Part shown: piece after piece, positions 41,603-53,919 of the stretch
Numbering within the stretch: the first letter of the stretch is position 1
Layout: each line of letters begins with the position of its first letter
From: Dryomyza anilis
Taxonomy: Eukaryota > Arthropoda > Insecta > Diptera > Dryomyzidae
DNA length: 64,000 nucleotides
Direction of reading: 5' to 3'
Assembly: GCA_951804985.1 (NCBI GenBank)
Contig: OX638135.1
Coordinates: 13,791,735-13,855,734, forward strand
Translations under genes and position numbers: made by a program
Notes under the pieces: generated by a model
Databases searched by the model: none
What the model was told of the DNA's origin: nothing
Seen by the model: only the letters and a program-made list of their open reading frames with translations

Positions 41603-44545
41603 CTCATGAGTGCTGTCTTCAACTCATTTATTTTTCTCCTCACGAGGGAGAAGCATAACGCATTTATCTATTTCTGATACTCATAAAAGTACAAGGCCAA
41701 ATTGTATAAACATGGTGCACATTTTTTGTATGTATGCAACGAGTAAGCGGTGTTACCAGACGAGTTGCGTTGAAACTTAAAATGTTTTATTTTATAAATA
41801 ATGCCCGATTTACATTGACTGCATTCAGCGAGCTTAACAGTTTCGAAATTGCCGTATATAATTATTACAGTTAAAATATGATTGATTGTCATCGAATGTT
41901 ATCGATAACAAAACATGGACAGGTCTGATTTTATGAATGAAATAGCACAATGGAAGAAGTTATTTAAAATCAATCCCAAATGATCCGTCTTCCGTCAATG
42001 AATAAACAGTCACAAAAAAATACTTTTTTTTTATTTAACGCGACAATCATGATGAATTGACTTGTGAAGTCCAGCATTTATGTGCACCATTATCACGTGC
42101 GCGTTCAGAAAAAAATATTTTGAATTTAAATTTGTTTGAAATTAGTTTTAAACTTCAAACGAAATTTTTTAACTGTCAGTATTTAAGAATATTTAAGAAT
42201 ATTTCTTTTTTCCCCATCTTTTTATTAATTTATAAACTCTCTTTTATAAATGCACTAATGCTGAAAGCCAAAACCTACGTACAGCCAACAAACATTAAAC
42301 AAATTCGCAACGTTTTTCCAATTAACGCGAAATGAAAATATAAACGTTGCATTGTGCAATTTCAATACGGGATTTTTTTTACATATTTTTTAAATGTATT
42401 TCAAAACCTTTATAATAATTCCAAATAATGAATAAAAAAAAGAAGAAAATTTGATATAAATGTTAAAAGAGTAAATAATATATTTTCATTTTTTTAGCCA
42501 TTTTTTAGAAATATATCAATACAGATTGTCAACACTGATCGCTGCATATACAAACAACAAACATATGCGAATATAACAAGACAGCATCCAAGCTTGTGAT
42601 CTTTTTATTCGAAAACTTATTTTAGTACAAGAAGTACTGTGTTGCTAGCAGTGTTTTGCTGCTGTGTTGCGTCTAGCTGTTGTCATGCGATATATACAGG
42701 GTGCCACGAAAACTTCAATGTGCCTTTATTGTAGATTATGTATACGTATATGTATATTATATATACATAATGACGCCACTGTTTTAAAAATCATGTAATA
42801 TACGTATAAATTTAGCAAAAATTAATCATGATATCCAGCAAAGAATAATAAAAATGATTTGGTATTTGTTATATATGATTATAGCAGGGAAAAAATGTTT
42901 GGATTTTTAATTCGCTTTTATTTGTTACAATACTCGCGTTTTAAATAGTAATTTAAAACGCGAGATACTTGCAAACCATTTTTTTCCACATTTTTTGACC
43001 ACATTATTAAAAGCTCGGTAAAAATGTTATTGGTTGATATCTCATAAAATGATGCATAGAAAATTGTATAACCCACATTTTAGAATGTTGCAGGTCATTT
43101 CCCATAATATGCTTGAACATTTGTTGGCATATTTGGAATTTTTATTTAAGGTTTATGTCAATCGATAGTCACAAACGTTTAATGCCTTTACATAAATATT
43201 TTATCTTGTACATATAAAAAGTTATAGCAAAAAAACAATATCAATTATATAATTTTACACAACATTTCAAAAATACCACAGGTGGGAAGATTCCAACAGA
43301 AATGGCAACAATGATGTTACACTTTGCAAGCCTGTACAGTGAGTAGATCAACGCATTCTCTTTGTCCTTGAAAAAATATGAGTTGACGAAAAGTGAGATT
43401 TTGCTTGTTGCACTCTCTCATGTGTAATGCGGATGGAGAGGTGAAACGCAAAACTCTCTTGTGAGTAGCAAAATCTCTACTCACAAAACGCTACTCTCTT
43501 ATGAGTTGTGAGTTTGCCGTATATTTTCTGGCTACTCACTCATGAGGTGAGTAGCAACGAGAAAAAAATATTTTGCAAAACTCATGAGTTTGAGTGAGCG
43601 TGAGTGGGGATTTTCGAACTCTGGTGTCAAGTCAATAATTTTAGCTTGGTTTCATATGACCGTTCATTAAAATAGACATGGAATGCTTTTTTTTTTTTTT
43701 TAGATATACCCATTTTTGTAAAAAGTTGAATTTTCAATTTCAACTACACATGATAACTCTGTATTGACTTCCTTTTGTTTATTAACTTTAGTTTGTTCCA
43801 GAGGTTCGTGTGGGGTTTTTATTCGAGTTATAAAAGTAGTAACCAAAAAATCCCTTCAAAAATAGTTGTTCACAAAGTCAATTCATCCCTGGTAAATTCT
43901 ACCCCGGACTATTCTTTTATTGATGATCTTTTTCCAGAGATCATTTTTCCAGGGACAATTCTCAAAGATTTTACACGAATTTTTTACCGGAGAATTATTT
44001 TTCGAGGCAATTTTTTGTTTTTTATACACTAAGAAAACAAGATGTTTATGAAAGTATTGCTGCAACTATCTGTTTAAATTTACTCCTTGTAGCAAATATT
44101 AAAATATCCCATAAGTTTCAATAAAGTTGCGGTAAAACTATTAATATTTTTTAAATATGACATATATTCAGATAGTAACGAGATTTTTGCCACAACAGCA
44201 ATGAAAATTGAGATATTTACGGTTGACTGATAGCAAACATCTTGAGTTTTTGGATATTTGCAGCAAAACTTGTGAAGTATTTTGATATTTGACTTCTATA
44301 AAAAAGGAAAATGGCGTACTTTTTTCTTACGCTCGATTTATCCACAACAATTAAGAAAATCCAATGGTGTAAAAAAGTATCAAATCAAATATTACATTTT
44401 AATGGTAAAAGTGAAAATAAAATTTCCTGGGATTGAAATTATCAACACGTAATGGAAAATATTTCTTTTCAGAGTTTACTTTTATGACAGCATCGCCGGT
44501 CGGACTTGGTTCTTCTGCGAAGAAGTCTCAAGTCATTGTACAATT

Positions 44546-44903
44546 TTACATTTGAATACGATGGCAATGTATAACCAGGATACTGTTTTAATTCTAGAAT
44601 AAATAAAAATACATTTGATTTCTTATATTTCAATTCAATAAATATTACTCCGCGAATTCTAATGGAGTACCTTTTCCAAATATTCATCAACCATCTTCTT
44701 ATTTGTAAGATGTTTAATTGATGGTTGCTATAAATAATCGTAAATTTGAAAGATATTTATCAGAAATATTTATCGTACTTGTCGGATGTTTGAGAGATGG
44801 TTCCCTCAAAGACGATCTAAATAATTTGTAAATAACTTGATATTTAGGGCTGTGATATTTCTGGTAATCATCTTTGTTTTCTTAGTGTATGAACAGCACA
44901 ACG
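44546..44903. other. Palindrome spacer
   Basis: 358 bp not repeated between arms; AT-rich, no ORF. Contains TTTTCTTAGTGTAT at 44877, also present at the arm positions 44027 and 45410 (as TACACTAAGAAAAC), hinting at a further small internal repeat. Confidence 0.7.
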
Positions 44904-47900
44904 AATTGTACAATGACTTGAGACTTCTTCGCAAAAGAACCAAGTCCGACCGGCGTTGCTGTCATAAAAGTAAACTCTGAAAAGAAAATTTTCCATTACG
45001 TGTTGATAATTTCAATCCCAGGAAAATTTATTTTCAATTTTACCATTAAAATGTAATATTTGATTTGATACTTTTTTACACCATTGGATTTTCTTAATTG
45101 TTGTGGATAAATCGAGCGTAAGAAAAAAGTACGCCATTTTCCTTTTTTATAGAAGTCAAATGTCAAAATACTTCACAAGTTTTGCTGCAAATATCCAAAA
45201 ACTCAAGATGTTTGCTATCAGTCAACCGTAAATATCTCAATTTTCATTGCTGTTGTGGCAAAAATCTCGTTACTATCTGCATATATGTCATATTTAAAAA
45301 ATATTAATAGTTTTACCGCAACTTTATTGAAACTTATGGGATATTTTAAAATTTGCTACAAGGAGTAAATTTAAACAGATAGTTGCAGCAATACTTTCAT
45401 AAACATCTTGTTTTCTTAGTGTATAAAAAACAAAAAATTGCCTCGAAAAATAATTCTCCGGTAAAGAATTCGTGTAAAATCTTTGAGAATTGTCCCTGGA
45501 AAAATGATCCCTGGATAAAGATTATCAATAAAAGAATAGTCTACTACCAGGGATGAATTGACTTTGTGAACAACTATTTTTGAAGGGATTTTTTTGGTTT
45601 TTACTTTTATAAGTCGAATAAAAACCCCACACGAACATCTGGAACAAACTAAAGTTAATAAACAAAAGGAAGTCAATACAGAGTTATCATGTGTAGTTGA
45701 AATTGAAAATTCAACTTTTTACAAAAATGGGTATATTTTAATGAACGGTCGTATGAAACCAAGCTAAAATTATTGACTTGACACCAGAGTTCGGAAATCC
45801 CCACTCACGCTCATTCAAACTCATGAGTTTTGCAAAATATTTTTTTCTCGTTGCTACTCACCTCATGAGTGAGTAGCCAGAAAATATACGGCAAACTCAC
45901 AACTCATAAGAGAGTAGCGTTTTGTGAGTAGAGATTTTGCTACTCACAAGAGAGTTTTGCGTTTCACCTCTCCATCCGCATTACACATGAGAGAGTGCAA
46001 CAAGCAAACTCTCACTTTTCGTCAACTCATATTTTTTCAAGGACAAAGAGAATGCGTTGATCTACTCACTGTACAGGCTTGCAAAGTGTAACTTCATTGT
46101 TGCCATTTCTGTTGGAATCTTCCCACCTGTGGTATTTTTGAAATGTTGTGTAAAATTATATAATTGATATTGTTTTTTTGCTATAACTTTTTATATGTAC
46201 TAGATAAAATATTTATGTAAAGGCATTAAACGTTTGTTTTTAAAGTGACTATCGATTGACATAAACCTTAAATAAAAATTCCAAATATGCCAACAAATGT
46301 TCAAGCATATTATGGGAAATGACCTGCAACATTCTAAAATGTGGGTTATACAATTTTCTATGCATCATTTTATGAGATATCAACCAATAACATTTTTACC
46401 GAGCTTTTAAAAATGTGGTCAAAAAATGTGGTTTGCAAGTATCTCGCGTTTTAAATTATTAAGTATTATAACAAATAAAAGCGAATTAAAAATCCAAACA
46501 TTTTTTCCCTGCTATAATCATATATAACAAATACCAAATCATTTTTATTATTCTTTGCTGGATATCATGATTAATTTTTGCTAAATTTATACGTATATTA
46601 CATGATTTTTAAAACAGTGGCGTCATTATGTATATATAATATACATATACATATCCGTATACATAATCTAGAATAAAGGCACATTGAAGTTTTCGTGGCA
46701 CCCTGTATATATCGCATGACAACAGCTAGATGCAACACAGCAGCAAAACACTGCTAGCAACACAGTACTTCTTGTACTAAAATGAGTTCTCGAATAAAAA
46801 GATCACAAGCTTGGATGCTGTCTTTTTATATTCGCATATGTTTGTTGTTTGTATATGCAGCGATCAGTGTTGACAATCTATATTGATATATTTCTAAAAA
46901 AGGCTAAAAAATGCAAATATAAATACTATTTACTATTTTAAGATTTATATCATAATTTCTACTTTTTTTTATTCATTATTTGGAATGATTATAAAGGTTT
47001 TGAAATACATTTAAAAAATATGTAAAAAAATCCCGTATTGAGATTGCACAATGCAACGTTTATATTTTCATTTCGCGTTAATTGGAAAAACGTTGCGAAT
47101 TTGTTTAATGTTTGTTGGCTGTACATAGGTTTTGGCTTTCAGCATTAGTGCATTTATAAAAGAGAGTTTATAAATTAATAAAAAGATGGGGAAAAAAAAT
47201 GTTTCTTAAATATTCTTAAATATTGACAGTTAAAAAATTACGTTTGGAAGTTTAAAATTAATTTCAAATAAATTTAAATTCAAAATATTTTTTGCGAACG
47301 CGCACGTGATAATGGTGCACATAAATGCTGGACTTCACAAGTCAAGTCGTCATGATGTTCGCGTTAAATAAAAAAAAAAGTATTTTTTTGTGACTGTTTA
47401 TTCATAGACGGAAGACGGATCATTTGGGATTGATTTTAAATAACTTCTTCCATTGTGCTATTTCATTCATAAAATCAGACCTGTCCATGTTTTGTTATCG
47501 AAAACATTCGATGACATTCAATCACATTTTAACTCAAATAATTATAAACGGCAATTTCTAAACTGTTGAGATCGCTGAATGCAGTCAATGAAAATCGGGC
47601 ATTATTTATAAAATAAAACATTTTAAGTTTCAACGCAACTCGTCTGGTAACACCGCTTACTCGTTGCATACATACAAAAAATGTGCACCATGTTTATACA
47701 ATTTGGCCTTGTATTTTATGAGTATGAGAAATAGATAAAATGCGTAATGCTACTCCCTCGTGAGGAGAAAAATAAATGAGTTGAAGACAGCACTCATGAG
47801 TAGTAAAGTTTTTACTCCCCGATGATTATCCATTTATGAGTAGAGAGTAAGTCGGATTTTTTTTCTTACTCACTCATATCGTGTGTTGTAAAATTAAATG

Positions 47901-48173
47901 TGTGCTTTCTCACTTATGCGGTGAGTGAGTCATTATGTGTATTCATTTATGTGACTTTTCGAACTCTAAACTGAATTATGCGCGTTTAATATTGGTTATT
48001 AATATTTCTTACCCATTGATATATATTGCAATGAAACCCTTTTTTTATATTTAAAATTATTATTATGTTTTTATATATTATGTATGAATTAATTACATAA
48101 GAAGAAAAATTGAATAGAATTAATGTATTTTACATGTAGCACATATTTATTATTAGTATGCTTTGTAATCATA

Positions 48174-49252
48174 CACGGTTAAAAATATTGGGTTATTTTT
48201 TAAACTTTTTTGGATTGTACATATGTCTCGACCAAAAAATGATTAAATTGTAATAACCCTAAAAGATTAAAATATGTTTGTAATACCCCTCTACATTACA
48301 TTGTAATACATGTTGTATTACTTTGCATGTAATCCTACGGGATTAAAATTAATGCTGAAAAAGATTGAAAATACGGATTTATTTTTTTAAAAAAAGTTTA
48401 AAAAATATTTATTTTATAAATAATATATTTTTATTATTTTCATTATTATTTTATTTTTATAATTAATAACTCTTTGTACACTCTTTAATTATTTTTCGTC
48501 TCTTTCGAAATTATTTTCATGTCATCAGCGCACACCTTGTTCCCTACAGATCTTCTAACATACCGCCAACTAGCTTTACTGTCATTTACTATTAGAGCTA
48601 TTTAAACATATTGTCGTCGAAAAAGGCATTTTGAATTATAAAGCGAGCACTGGTGTGAATGTTACTAACATGTCGACATTATCACAGGTTCGAATCCCGG
48701 CCGTGGTCCTAATTTTTTTTTAAATTTTTTTTATTATTTATTTTTTTTTTATTTTTTAAATTTTTTTTTTAATTCTTTTTTCTTCACTTTTTTTATTTTC
48801 TTTTTTTTTTGTTATAAATTTCAATAGCTAGAAGTATTTTTAATGTGACAAAAGTTAGTTGCTTTATTATTTATTTATCTTTGAATATTTGGTCATAATT
48901 CGTAAGTAATAATTACAAAAAAAAAAAAAAAAAAATCTGAAATAATAAAAAAAATTAGAAAAAAAACTAAATTTAGTAAGTATGGTTTACAATTTAATCT
49001 TTTCTGGTTTAAACATATTAAATAAACAGAAAAATAAACTATTTGATTTTAAATTTTTAACCCATTTGAAATATTTTATAAACTAAAAAAATTACATTTC
49101 CGTGTTTAATAAGAAATATATTAAATATCAATCTGAAAAAGTTTAAAAATGGGTGTAAACTATTGGTAAGTTTAAAAATTAGACATACTAGTATTGAAAT
49201 CATCTGTAATCCAAAGAAGGGTTTAAAAAATATTCCAACATTTTTTACCGTG
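48174..49252. mobile_element. 1.08-kb TA-flanked inverted-repeat element in the right arm
   Basis: Ends CACGGTTAAAAATATTGGG and (inward) CACGGTAAAAAATGTTGGAAT; TA on both sides (48172-48173, 49253-49254); the left arm has the empty site ATCATATATGGCC (rc near 39250). A TA duplication suggests Tc1/mariner or a similar superfamily. AT-rich interior with long T and A runs, no transposase. Confidence 0.75.
48640..48712 (+). other. tRNA-like B-box segment inside the TA-flanked element
   Basis: GGTTCGAATCCCGGCCGTGG at 48688-48707 is a near-perfect pol III B box. No convincing A box or cloverleaf upstream, so it is a tRNA or SINE relic rather than a gene. Confidence 0.4.
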
Positions 49253-49282
49253 TATATGGCCTTTAAGACTTGATTATAATAA

Positions 49283-49564
49283 CCCTTCGTTGTAATATAT
49301 TTTATCAATATTTATAACATCATTATTCCGTTTTAAAGATCTCACCAACATATTCAAATGAAATATGTATTTTTTGTATTCTAAAAAAAAAACACGTGAT
49401 TCACGTGAATCACGCGTGATTGTGATTGAATCTTAATTTTACTCACGTGATTGTGAGTGAGTGTGAGTAGAGCAAAAAAGACCGTGAGTGAGTGTGCGTG
49501 ATTAGAAAAATTCTTTCGTGAGCGTGAGTGAGTGTGAGTCAAAACTCACTCACGTGCCCATCTC
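49283..49564. other. CACGTGA/GTGAGTG-rich stretch
   Basis: 49390-49555 has many CACGTGA, TCACG and GTGAGTGAGTGTGAG motifs in both orientations, similar in style to the motif clusters in the palindrome arms. No ORF. Confidence 0.6.
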
Positions 49565-50700
49565 TATTACTAACCTTAAAGGACAAACAATCAATATGTT
49601 TATCAAAAGATAGTTTATTATCAATGATAATACCAAGACATTTTATATTCTCAACGAACTCGATTTGAATATTTCCAAAACGTAAGTTAAGTGAGGCGGA
49701 TTCACTTGTTGTTGTATTAAAGAGCATAGCTTTGACTTTTCCAGCGTTTAAGTTGAGGCGGTTATTATCGGCCCAGCTTTCAGCATTTTCTAAGCCGAAT
49801 TTTATATTTTGTTCGAAACAGTCTATAAATTGGTGCTCTCCAAAAAAGAATAGATTAATATCATCAGCAAATAAAAATATGTCTGTGTTTGGGATTGCAA
49901 CTGACTTTACAAAATCATTTTAATAAAGCATAAACAATAGCGGACCCAACACTGACCATTGTGGGACACCACTTGTGCAACTTCTGGTTTCGGATATATT
50001 ATCGGTAAAACTAACGAATTGCTTGCGATCAGAAAGATAAGAGTGAATCAATTACAAGCATTGGACGAAAAAGAAAAAAGTGCATTTAATTTGTGTGTGT
50101 TATGATTAACGGTGTCGAAAGCCTTAGATAGGTCTAGAGAGATAAGGGCGCAAGTTTTTTTCCTATTAATGTTTTCACGAATTCTTTCTGTAAGCCCTAA
50201 TAAAAAACTGGTTGTACTAAATCCTGTACGAAAACCAGAGTGACAATCACTTAACAGTCGTTCGGTGTTTAAAAATCTAACATTTGGAATTGCAAAATAT
50301 ATTCCAAAACTTTAGATAAGCATGGTAAAATAGAAATAGGGCGGAAGTTTTCTAAAAGATTAGAATTTCCTCGTTTTTTAATTGGCATCACTCTAGATGT
50401 TTTTCAACATTTGGGCACACAGGATGACGTTAGTATTGTGTTAAAAATATGTTATCCTTTTCTATTAAAGGAAAAATTATTTTTACAAATTTAATAGAAA
50501 TGTTATCTGCACCAACAGAGTTTGGTTTGACTTTAAACAGTGCACTACGAGTTCATATTCATATAAGTATATTTCTAAAACTATTGGTTGACTCATCAAA
50601 GTCAGGAAGCAAAACATTTTCATTCGTTTGGGATGAAACAAAATAATTATTTAATAGATTTGCATCAATATTTACATCCGTGTGAGAATTATCAATGCAA
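49565..50700 (-). pseudogene. LINE 1 reverse transcriptase, degenerate
   Basis: Pieces in different frames: a DLSKAFDTVNHN motif near 50110-50150, GVPQWSVLGPLLF near 49940-49980 and the catalytic FADDINLFF near 49850-49885, then NAGKVKAM and KCLGIIIDNKLSF (49539-49727 frame). At least two stops and a frameshift. RT core order is that of LINEs. Confidence 0.75.
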
Positions 50701-50711
50701 CCATTATTATT

Positions 50712-51855
50712 TTAAATTTTCCACATTTCATTATTACTTGCATTGTTAAATTTATTGCTCCACATTAATATTTTAAATTTCCTCATTACGCTTTTTACCT
50801 TATTACGATAAGTACAATATGTTTTCCAAGTCGTATCACACATATTTTCTTTGTACGCTCTGAAGGCTAGATCTCGTAAATTCGTAGCTTCTTTAACCGA
50901 ACTCATTTCCTTTAAATTTCTATCATAATCTATATATTTTTTGGTAGTAGGAACACTTTGGTACAGTTCAGTAGTAATTGTATTTAATTGATTTAGTTTA
51001 ATACCATCATCGTTGCTAATATAAATCGGTTCAAAATTAGCGTTTCTTATTTTTTCATCAAGCTCATCGAGGTTAATTGCTGCATAGTTTTTAAATACAA
51101 CATGGAATTTTCTTCTTTTAGGAATTTCAAAACTTATAAAGATGACAGCATGATGTGAAATCGATGGAGAATGAAACTGATTCGTCAATTTTATCTTTTC
51201 AATATCATTTACCAAAAAGTAGTCAATCAGAGAAACCGAATGATGTACGTCAAATTGTGTGGGAGCAGAGTTGTGGACATATGACAAGTTATAACTATAA
51301 CATAAGTCTCTCATTAATTTACCTTTTGTGTTATCGAACAGGTTACAATTAAAATCACCTATAAAAATTGTGTTTTCGTAAAGACAGCTTAAATCACCAA
51401 TAATATTATCTAGACTAGACACGTTTCCATGTGGAAGACAAATAACACCAACTCTAGTCTTGCCAACAAGAGATACGATTTCAATAAACAATGATTCAAT
51501 ATTATTGGCATCAGATATTTGAAAAACAATGTTTGATTTTACTTCATTTTTTACGTATATCGCAACTCCCCCACCCCTCACATTCGAACGATCATTTCTG
51601 TGACAATAGTAGCCAGGCACTTGAATTGCATTATTAGTTACATGTGAGACATGTTTCAGAAATTCCTACAACATCTAAATAATTTCCATTAAGCAGGCAT
51701 TTAAATTCATCAAATTTGGACGTTCTTAAGGAAGGTCTAATACTCTGTGCGTTTATGTGCGCTATATTTAAATATTGACGATTATTAAAAAGATTATTTC
51801 TTATAAAGGAGTTATCACTTGCAATGGGACCCAAATTTTCCATAATTGAATTCAT
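50712..51855 (-). pseudogene. LINE 1 AP-endonuclease domain
   Basis: Two frames (51634-51855, 50712-51620). Motifs: LNIAHINAQSI (Asn), VVGISETCL (Glu), RGGGVAIYV, FIGDFNCNL (Asp-x-Asn), SLIDYFLVN and SISHHAVI (His), which are the catalytic blocks of APE-type LINE endonuclease. It would nick target DNA. A frameshift or stop lies near 51625; after about residue 200 of the second frame a linker leads to RT. Confidence 0.82.
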
Positions 51856-51870
51856 TTACTTAAATATAAA

Positions 51871-52130
51871 TTAATATCATTTAATATTATAAGTACTTTT
51901 TTAATATTTATTCTTTTTAACAAAATGAATTTAAAAAAAAAACACACAAAATTATAAACAAACGGCAAAAGTTAGTTTGTACATTATGCAGTTCAAATAC
52001 GGAAAGATGTAATTATAATTCCAGTAATATTTGAAATACCGCACTGTCATAAAATACGATCAGCCTAGCTTCCTTATTTACCCATGCAAATAAATATTAA
52101 AGAATTAAGGGCTAACTCGATAGGGTAAAC
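51871..52130. other. AT-rich stretch, nothing recognised
   Basis: 260 bp with no ORF or repeat I can support; ends at AAATACTTACTTACTTA, the tail of LINE 2. Confidence 0.6.
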
Positions 52131-52842
52131 AAATACTTACTTACTTATTTGGCCATTACAACCCATCATGGGTTTCGGCCGCAGCAATCACCCCTCGCCA
52201 GTCGCTTCTGCATTGCGCGCGCTGGCGACAGTTTTGCACTCCAAGTGTTGTCAGGTTGTCTCGCACTTGGTCGCTTCACCGGAGATTATGACGCCCTCTC
52301 CTACGTTGACCACCACTGGGTACAGAATTTAACACTTTTTTTGCTGAAGCGCTTTCATCCATACGCTCGACATGTCCAAGATCTTAATGCACCTGCCTAT
52401 GTCAATGTCGGCGTAGAGCTCATACAGCTCGTCGTTCTATCAGATTCTGTACTCGTTTTCAACGCATATGGGGCCATAGATTTTCCGAAGAATCTTTCTC
52501 TCGAACGCTCCTAAAGCTCGCTCATCGGTGTTGGCAAGCGACCATGCCTCAGCGCCACAGAGGAGGACTGGCATGATGAGCAACTTATAGAGCGTAATTT
52601 TTGTCCGTCGAGAGAGAGCTCTGCTCCTCAATTGCCTACTGAGCCCAAAGTAACACCAGTTGGCAAGAGTTATTCTTCGGCTAATCTCCAGGCTGACATT
52701 GTTTTCCTTGTTGATGCTGGTTCCTAGGTATACGAAGTCCTTCACAACTTCGAAGTTGTGGTTGTCAATAGTGTTGTGTTGTCCAAGACGCCGGGACTGT
52801 TTGTTTGTTGACACTAGGTACTTCGTCTTGTCCTCGTTCACC
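52131..52842 (-). mobile_element. Non-LTR retrotransposon 2, 3' end
   Basis: Minus strand: 3' end of a LINE, including a 133-codon RT C-terminus, a degenerate remainder and a tail AATAAGTAAGTAAGT. Its 5' side is cut at 52842 by the LTR of element D, so D inserted into it. Confidence 0.75.
52440..52841 (-). pseudogene. LINE 2 reverse transcriptase C-terminus
   Basis: NEDKTKYLVSTNK, DFVYLGTSINKEN, LYKLLIMPVLLCGAEAW and FERKILRKIYGPI are typical of the thumb and connection region of RTE-like or related fly LINEs. Open for 133 codons; after a stop the same protein goes on to about 52150 with more stops (NDELYELYADIDI). Confidence 0.75.
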
Positions 52843-53566
52843 TGTTAAATGTCTCTATTTCATCACCTAAAATAAGACATCTAATAAATAACAACACTTA
52901 CTTCATTTCCAGTTTATCCTTTTTTATAACTTTTTATTTCTTTTTACTGTTCAACTTATGAACTAACTTCTTAATCTAATAACAACTCACTTAAAAACTA
53001 AATAACTATAGCTTATATACTAATACTTAATCTAAGTTTCAATGCTACTTTTGCAGTGTCTTTTGCTGCTTCAGCCTAGAAACATAATTTTGGCCAATCA
53101 CAGTGTGTTTTGCTGCTTTTGCCCAGAAGCATAATTTTAACCAATCACAAACTTAAGTTCGATCCGCAACTTGAGTTCTTAACGCTGACTGTGAAAGCAA
53201 CTCTTGCATAATCAGCAACCCGCGATAACATTGAATTTAGTCCATCGCACAGTCATTGAATTGAAGTCATCTTTGTTTACAAACAAATTGCACCACGTGC
53301 TTATTTTCTTCAAGCAAGCAACTTGACGCTGCAGCGAATTTGGTTTATAGTTACAATAGCTGACTAAGTAAATTGTCGATGCTTATTTTGGCAACGACAA
53401 AAAAGTATGTCATCAAACCAACATCATTCACTTTTTGTTTTAACAACAAAAAAAATGCATTTAATATTATTTTAAAAGATAGTAATTAATATTTAGCAAC
53501 AGCAAATACCCACTAGGAAAATATCAATGAACTGCCACGATATGAGTGACTGTCATAATGATGACA
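52843..53566 (-). repeat. Element D 3' LTR
   Basis: 724 bp; minus strand TGTCATCATTATGACAG to CATTTAACA. Inverted match to the element C LTR (59454-60133), e.g. CACTCATATCGTGGCAGTTC and CAGTGTCTTTTGCTGC blocks. Contains a tandem pair (GTCTTTTGCTGCTTCAGCC / GTGTTTTGCTGCTTTTGCC at 53058 and 53104). Preceded on the minus strand by AAGAGGGTAGGAA, the polypurine tract (53567-53580). Confidence 0.85.
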
Positions 53567-53919
53567 TTCCTACCCTCTTACAACAATCTTATACTAACAT
53601 CTCATACCAATACCTTACACTACTGTACAATACAATACATACTACCGATACTTAATTCATACATAACTGCATACTTCTGCTCCGCAATCACCTTGTCTAT
53701 GTATTACACCTGTTGTTGTCAAGATATCGTGGTCGGTCCGTTGGTATAATGGCGGGCTCTGCTGTAAACATGACTCTCGTCACTATTGGCATGATTAATC
53801 GATCTTCATATGTGGTAGCGATACTGGTTCTTCAAGTTCCAGATATGCGTTCTTGTGTATGTCTTCTTTCCTTCGGACTGCTGTTCGCACCTTCTTATTT
53901 GTTAGTGAAGCCGTCATCG

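Larger units (their letters stand above)
39217..44545 (+). repeat. Palindrome left arm
   Basis: 5.33 kb including the 1.98-kb hAT insertion at 39628-41602. Short ORFs such as 43775-44032 have a mirror ORF at 45416-45676 but show codon changes without pattern; I do not regard them as genes. A segment near 42575-42700 (CAGCATCCAAGCTT ... TTGTCATGCG) is shared with the hAT-like element at 56660-56820. Confidence 0.85.
39217..49282. repeat. 10-kb imperfect palindrome
   Basis: Outer ends GGGTTATTATAATCAAG (39217) and CTTGATTATAATAACCC (to 49282); inner ends CATTGTACAATT (44545) and AATTGTACAATG (44904) around a 358-bp spacer. Without inserts each arm is about 3.3 kb. Similarity stays high along the arms, with substitutions and small indels. 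Arms contain clusters of CTCATGAG/GAGTGAGT motifs (39470-39640, 43380-43620 and mirror positions). Could be a foldback-type element or an inverted duplication; no coding region recognised. Confidence 0.88.
44904..49282 (-). repeat. Palindrome right arm
   Basis: Inverted copy of the left arm, 4.38 kb with the 1.08-kb insertion at 48174-49252. It lacks the hAT insertion of the left arm, so it preserves that empty site. Confidence 0.85.
49565..51870 (-). mobile_element. Non-LTR retrotransposon 1 (APE plus RT), broken
   Basis: Minus-strand ORF2 of a Jockey/CR1-like LINE: endonuclease then RT, truncated at both ends. The left edge at 49565 joins the motif-rich stretch without poly(A). Lesions include stops and frameshifts through the RT. 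Clade not resolved by eye. Confidence 0.8.

Noticed and set aside
43775..44032. Mirror ORFs in the palindrome arms (with 45416-45676)
   Set aside because: Open only by chance in AT-rich DNA; indels between arms are not multiples of three.
48640..48712. tRNA gene
   Set aside because: Good B box only; no A box or acceptor stem visible.
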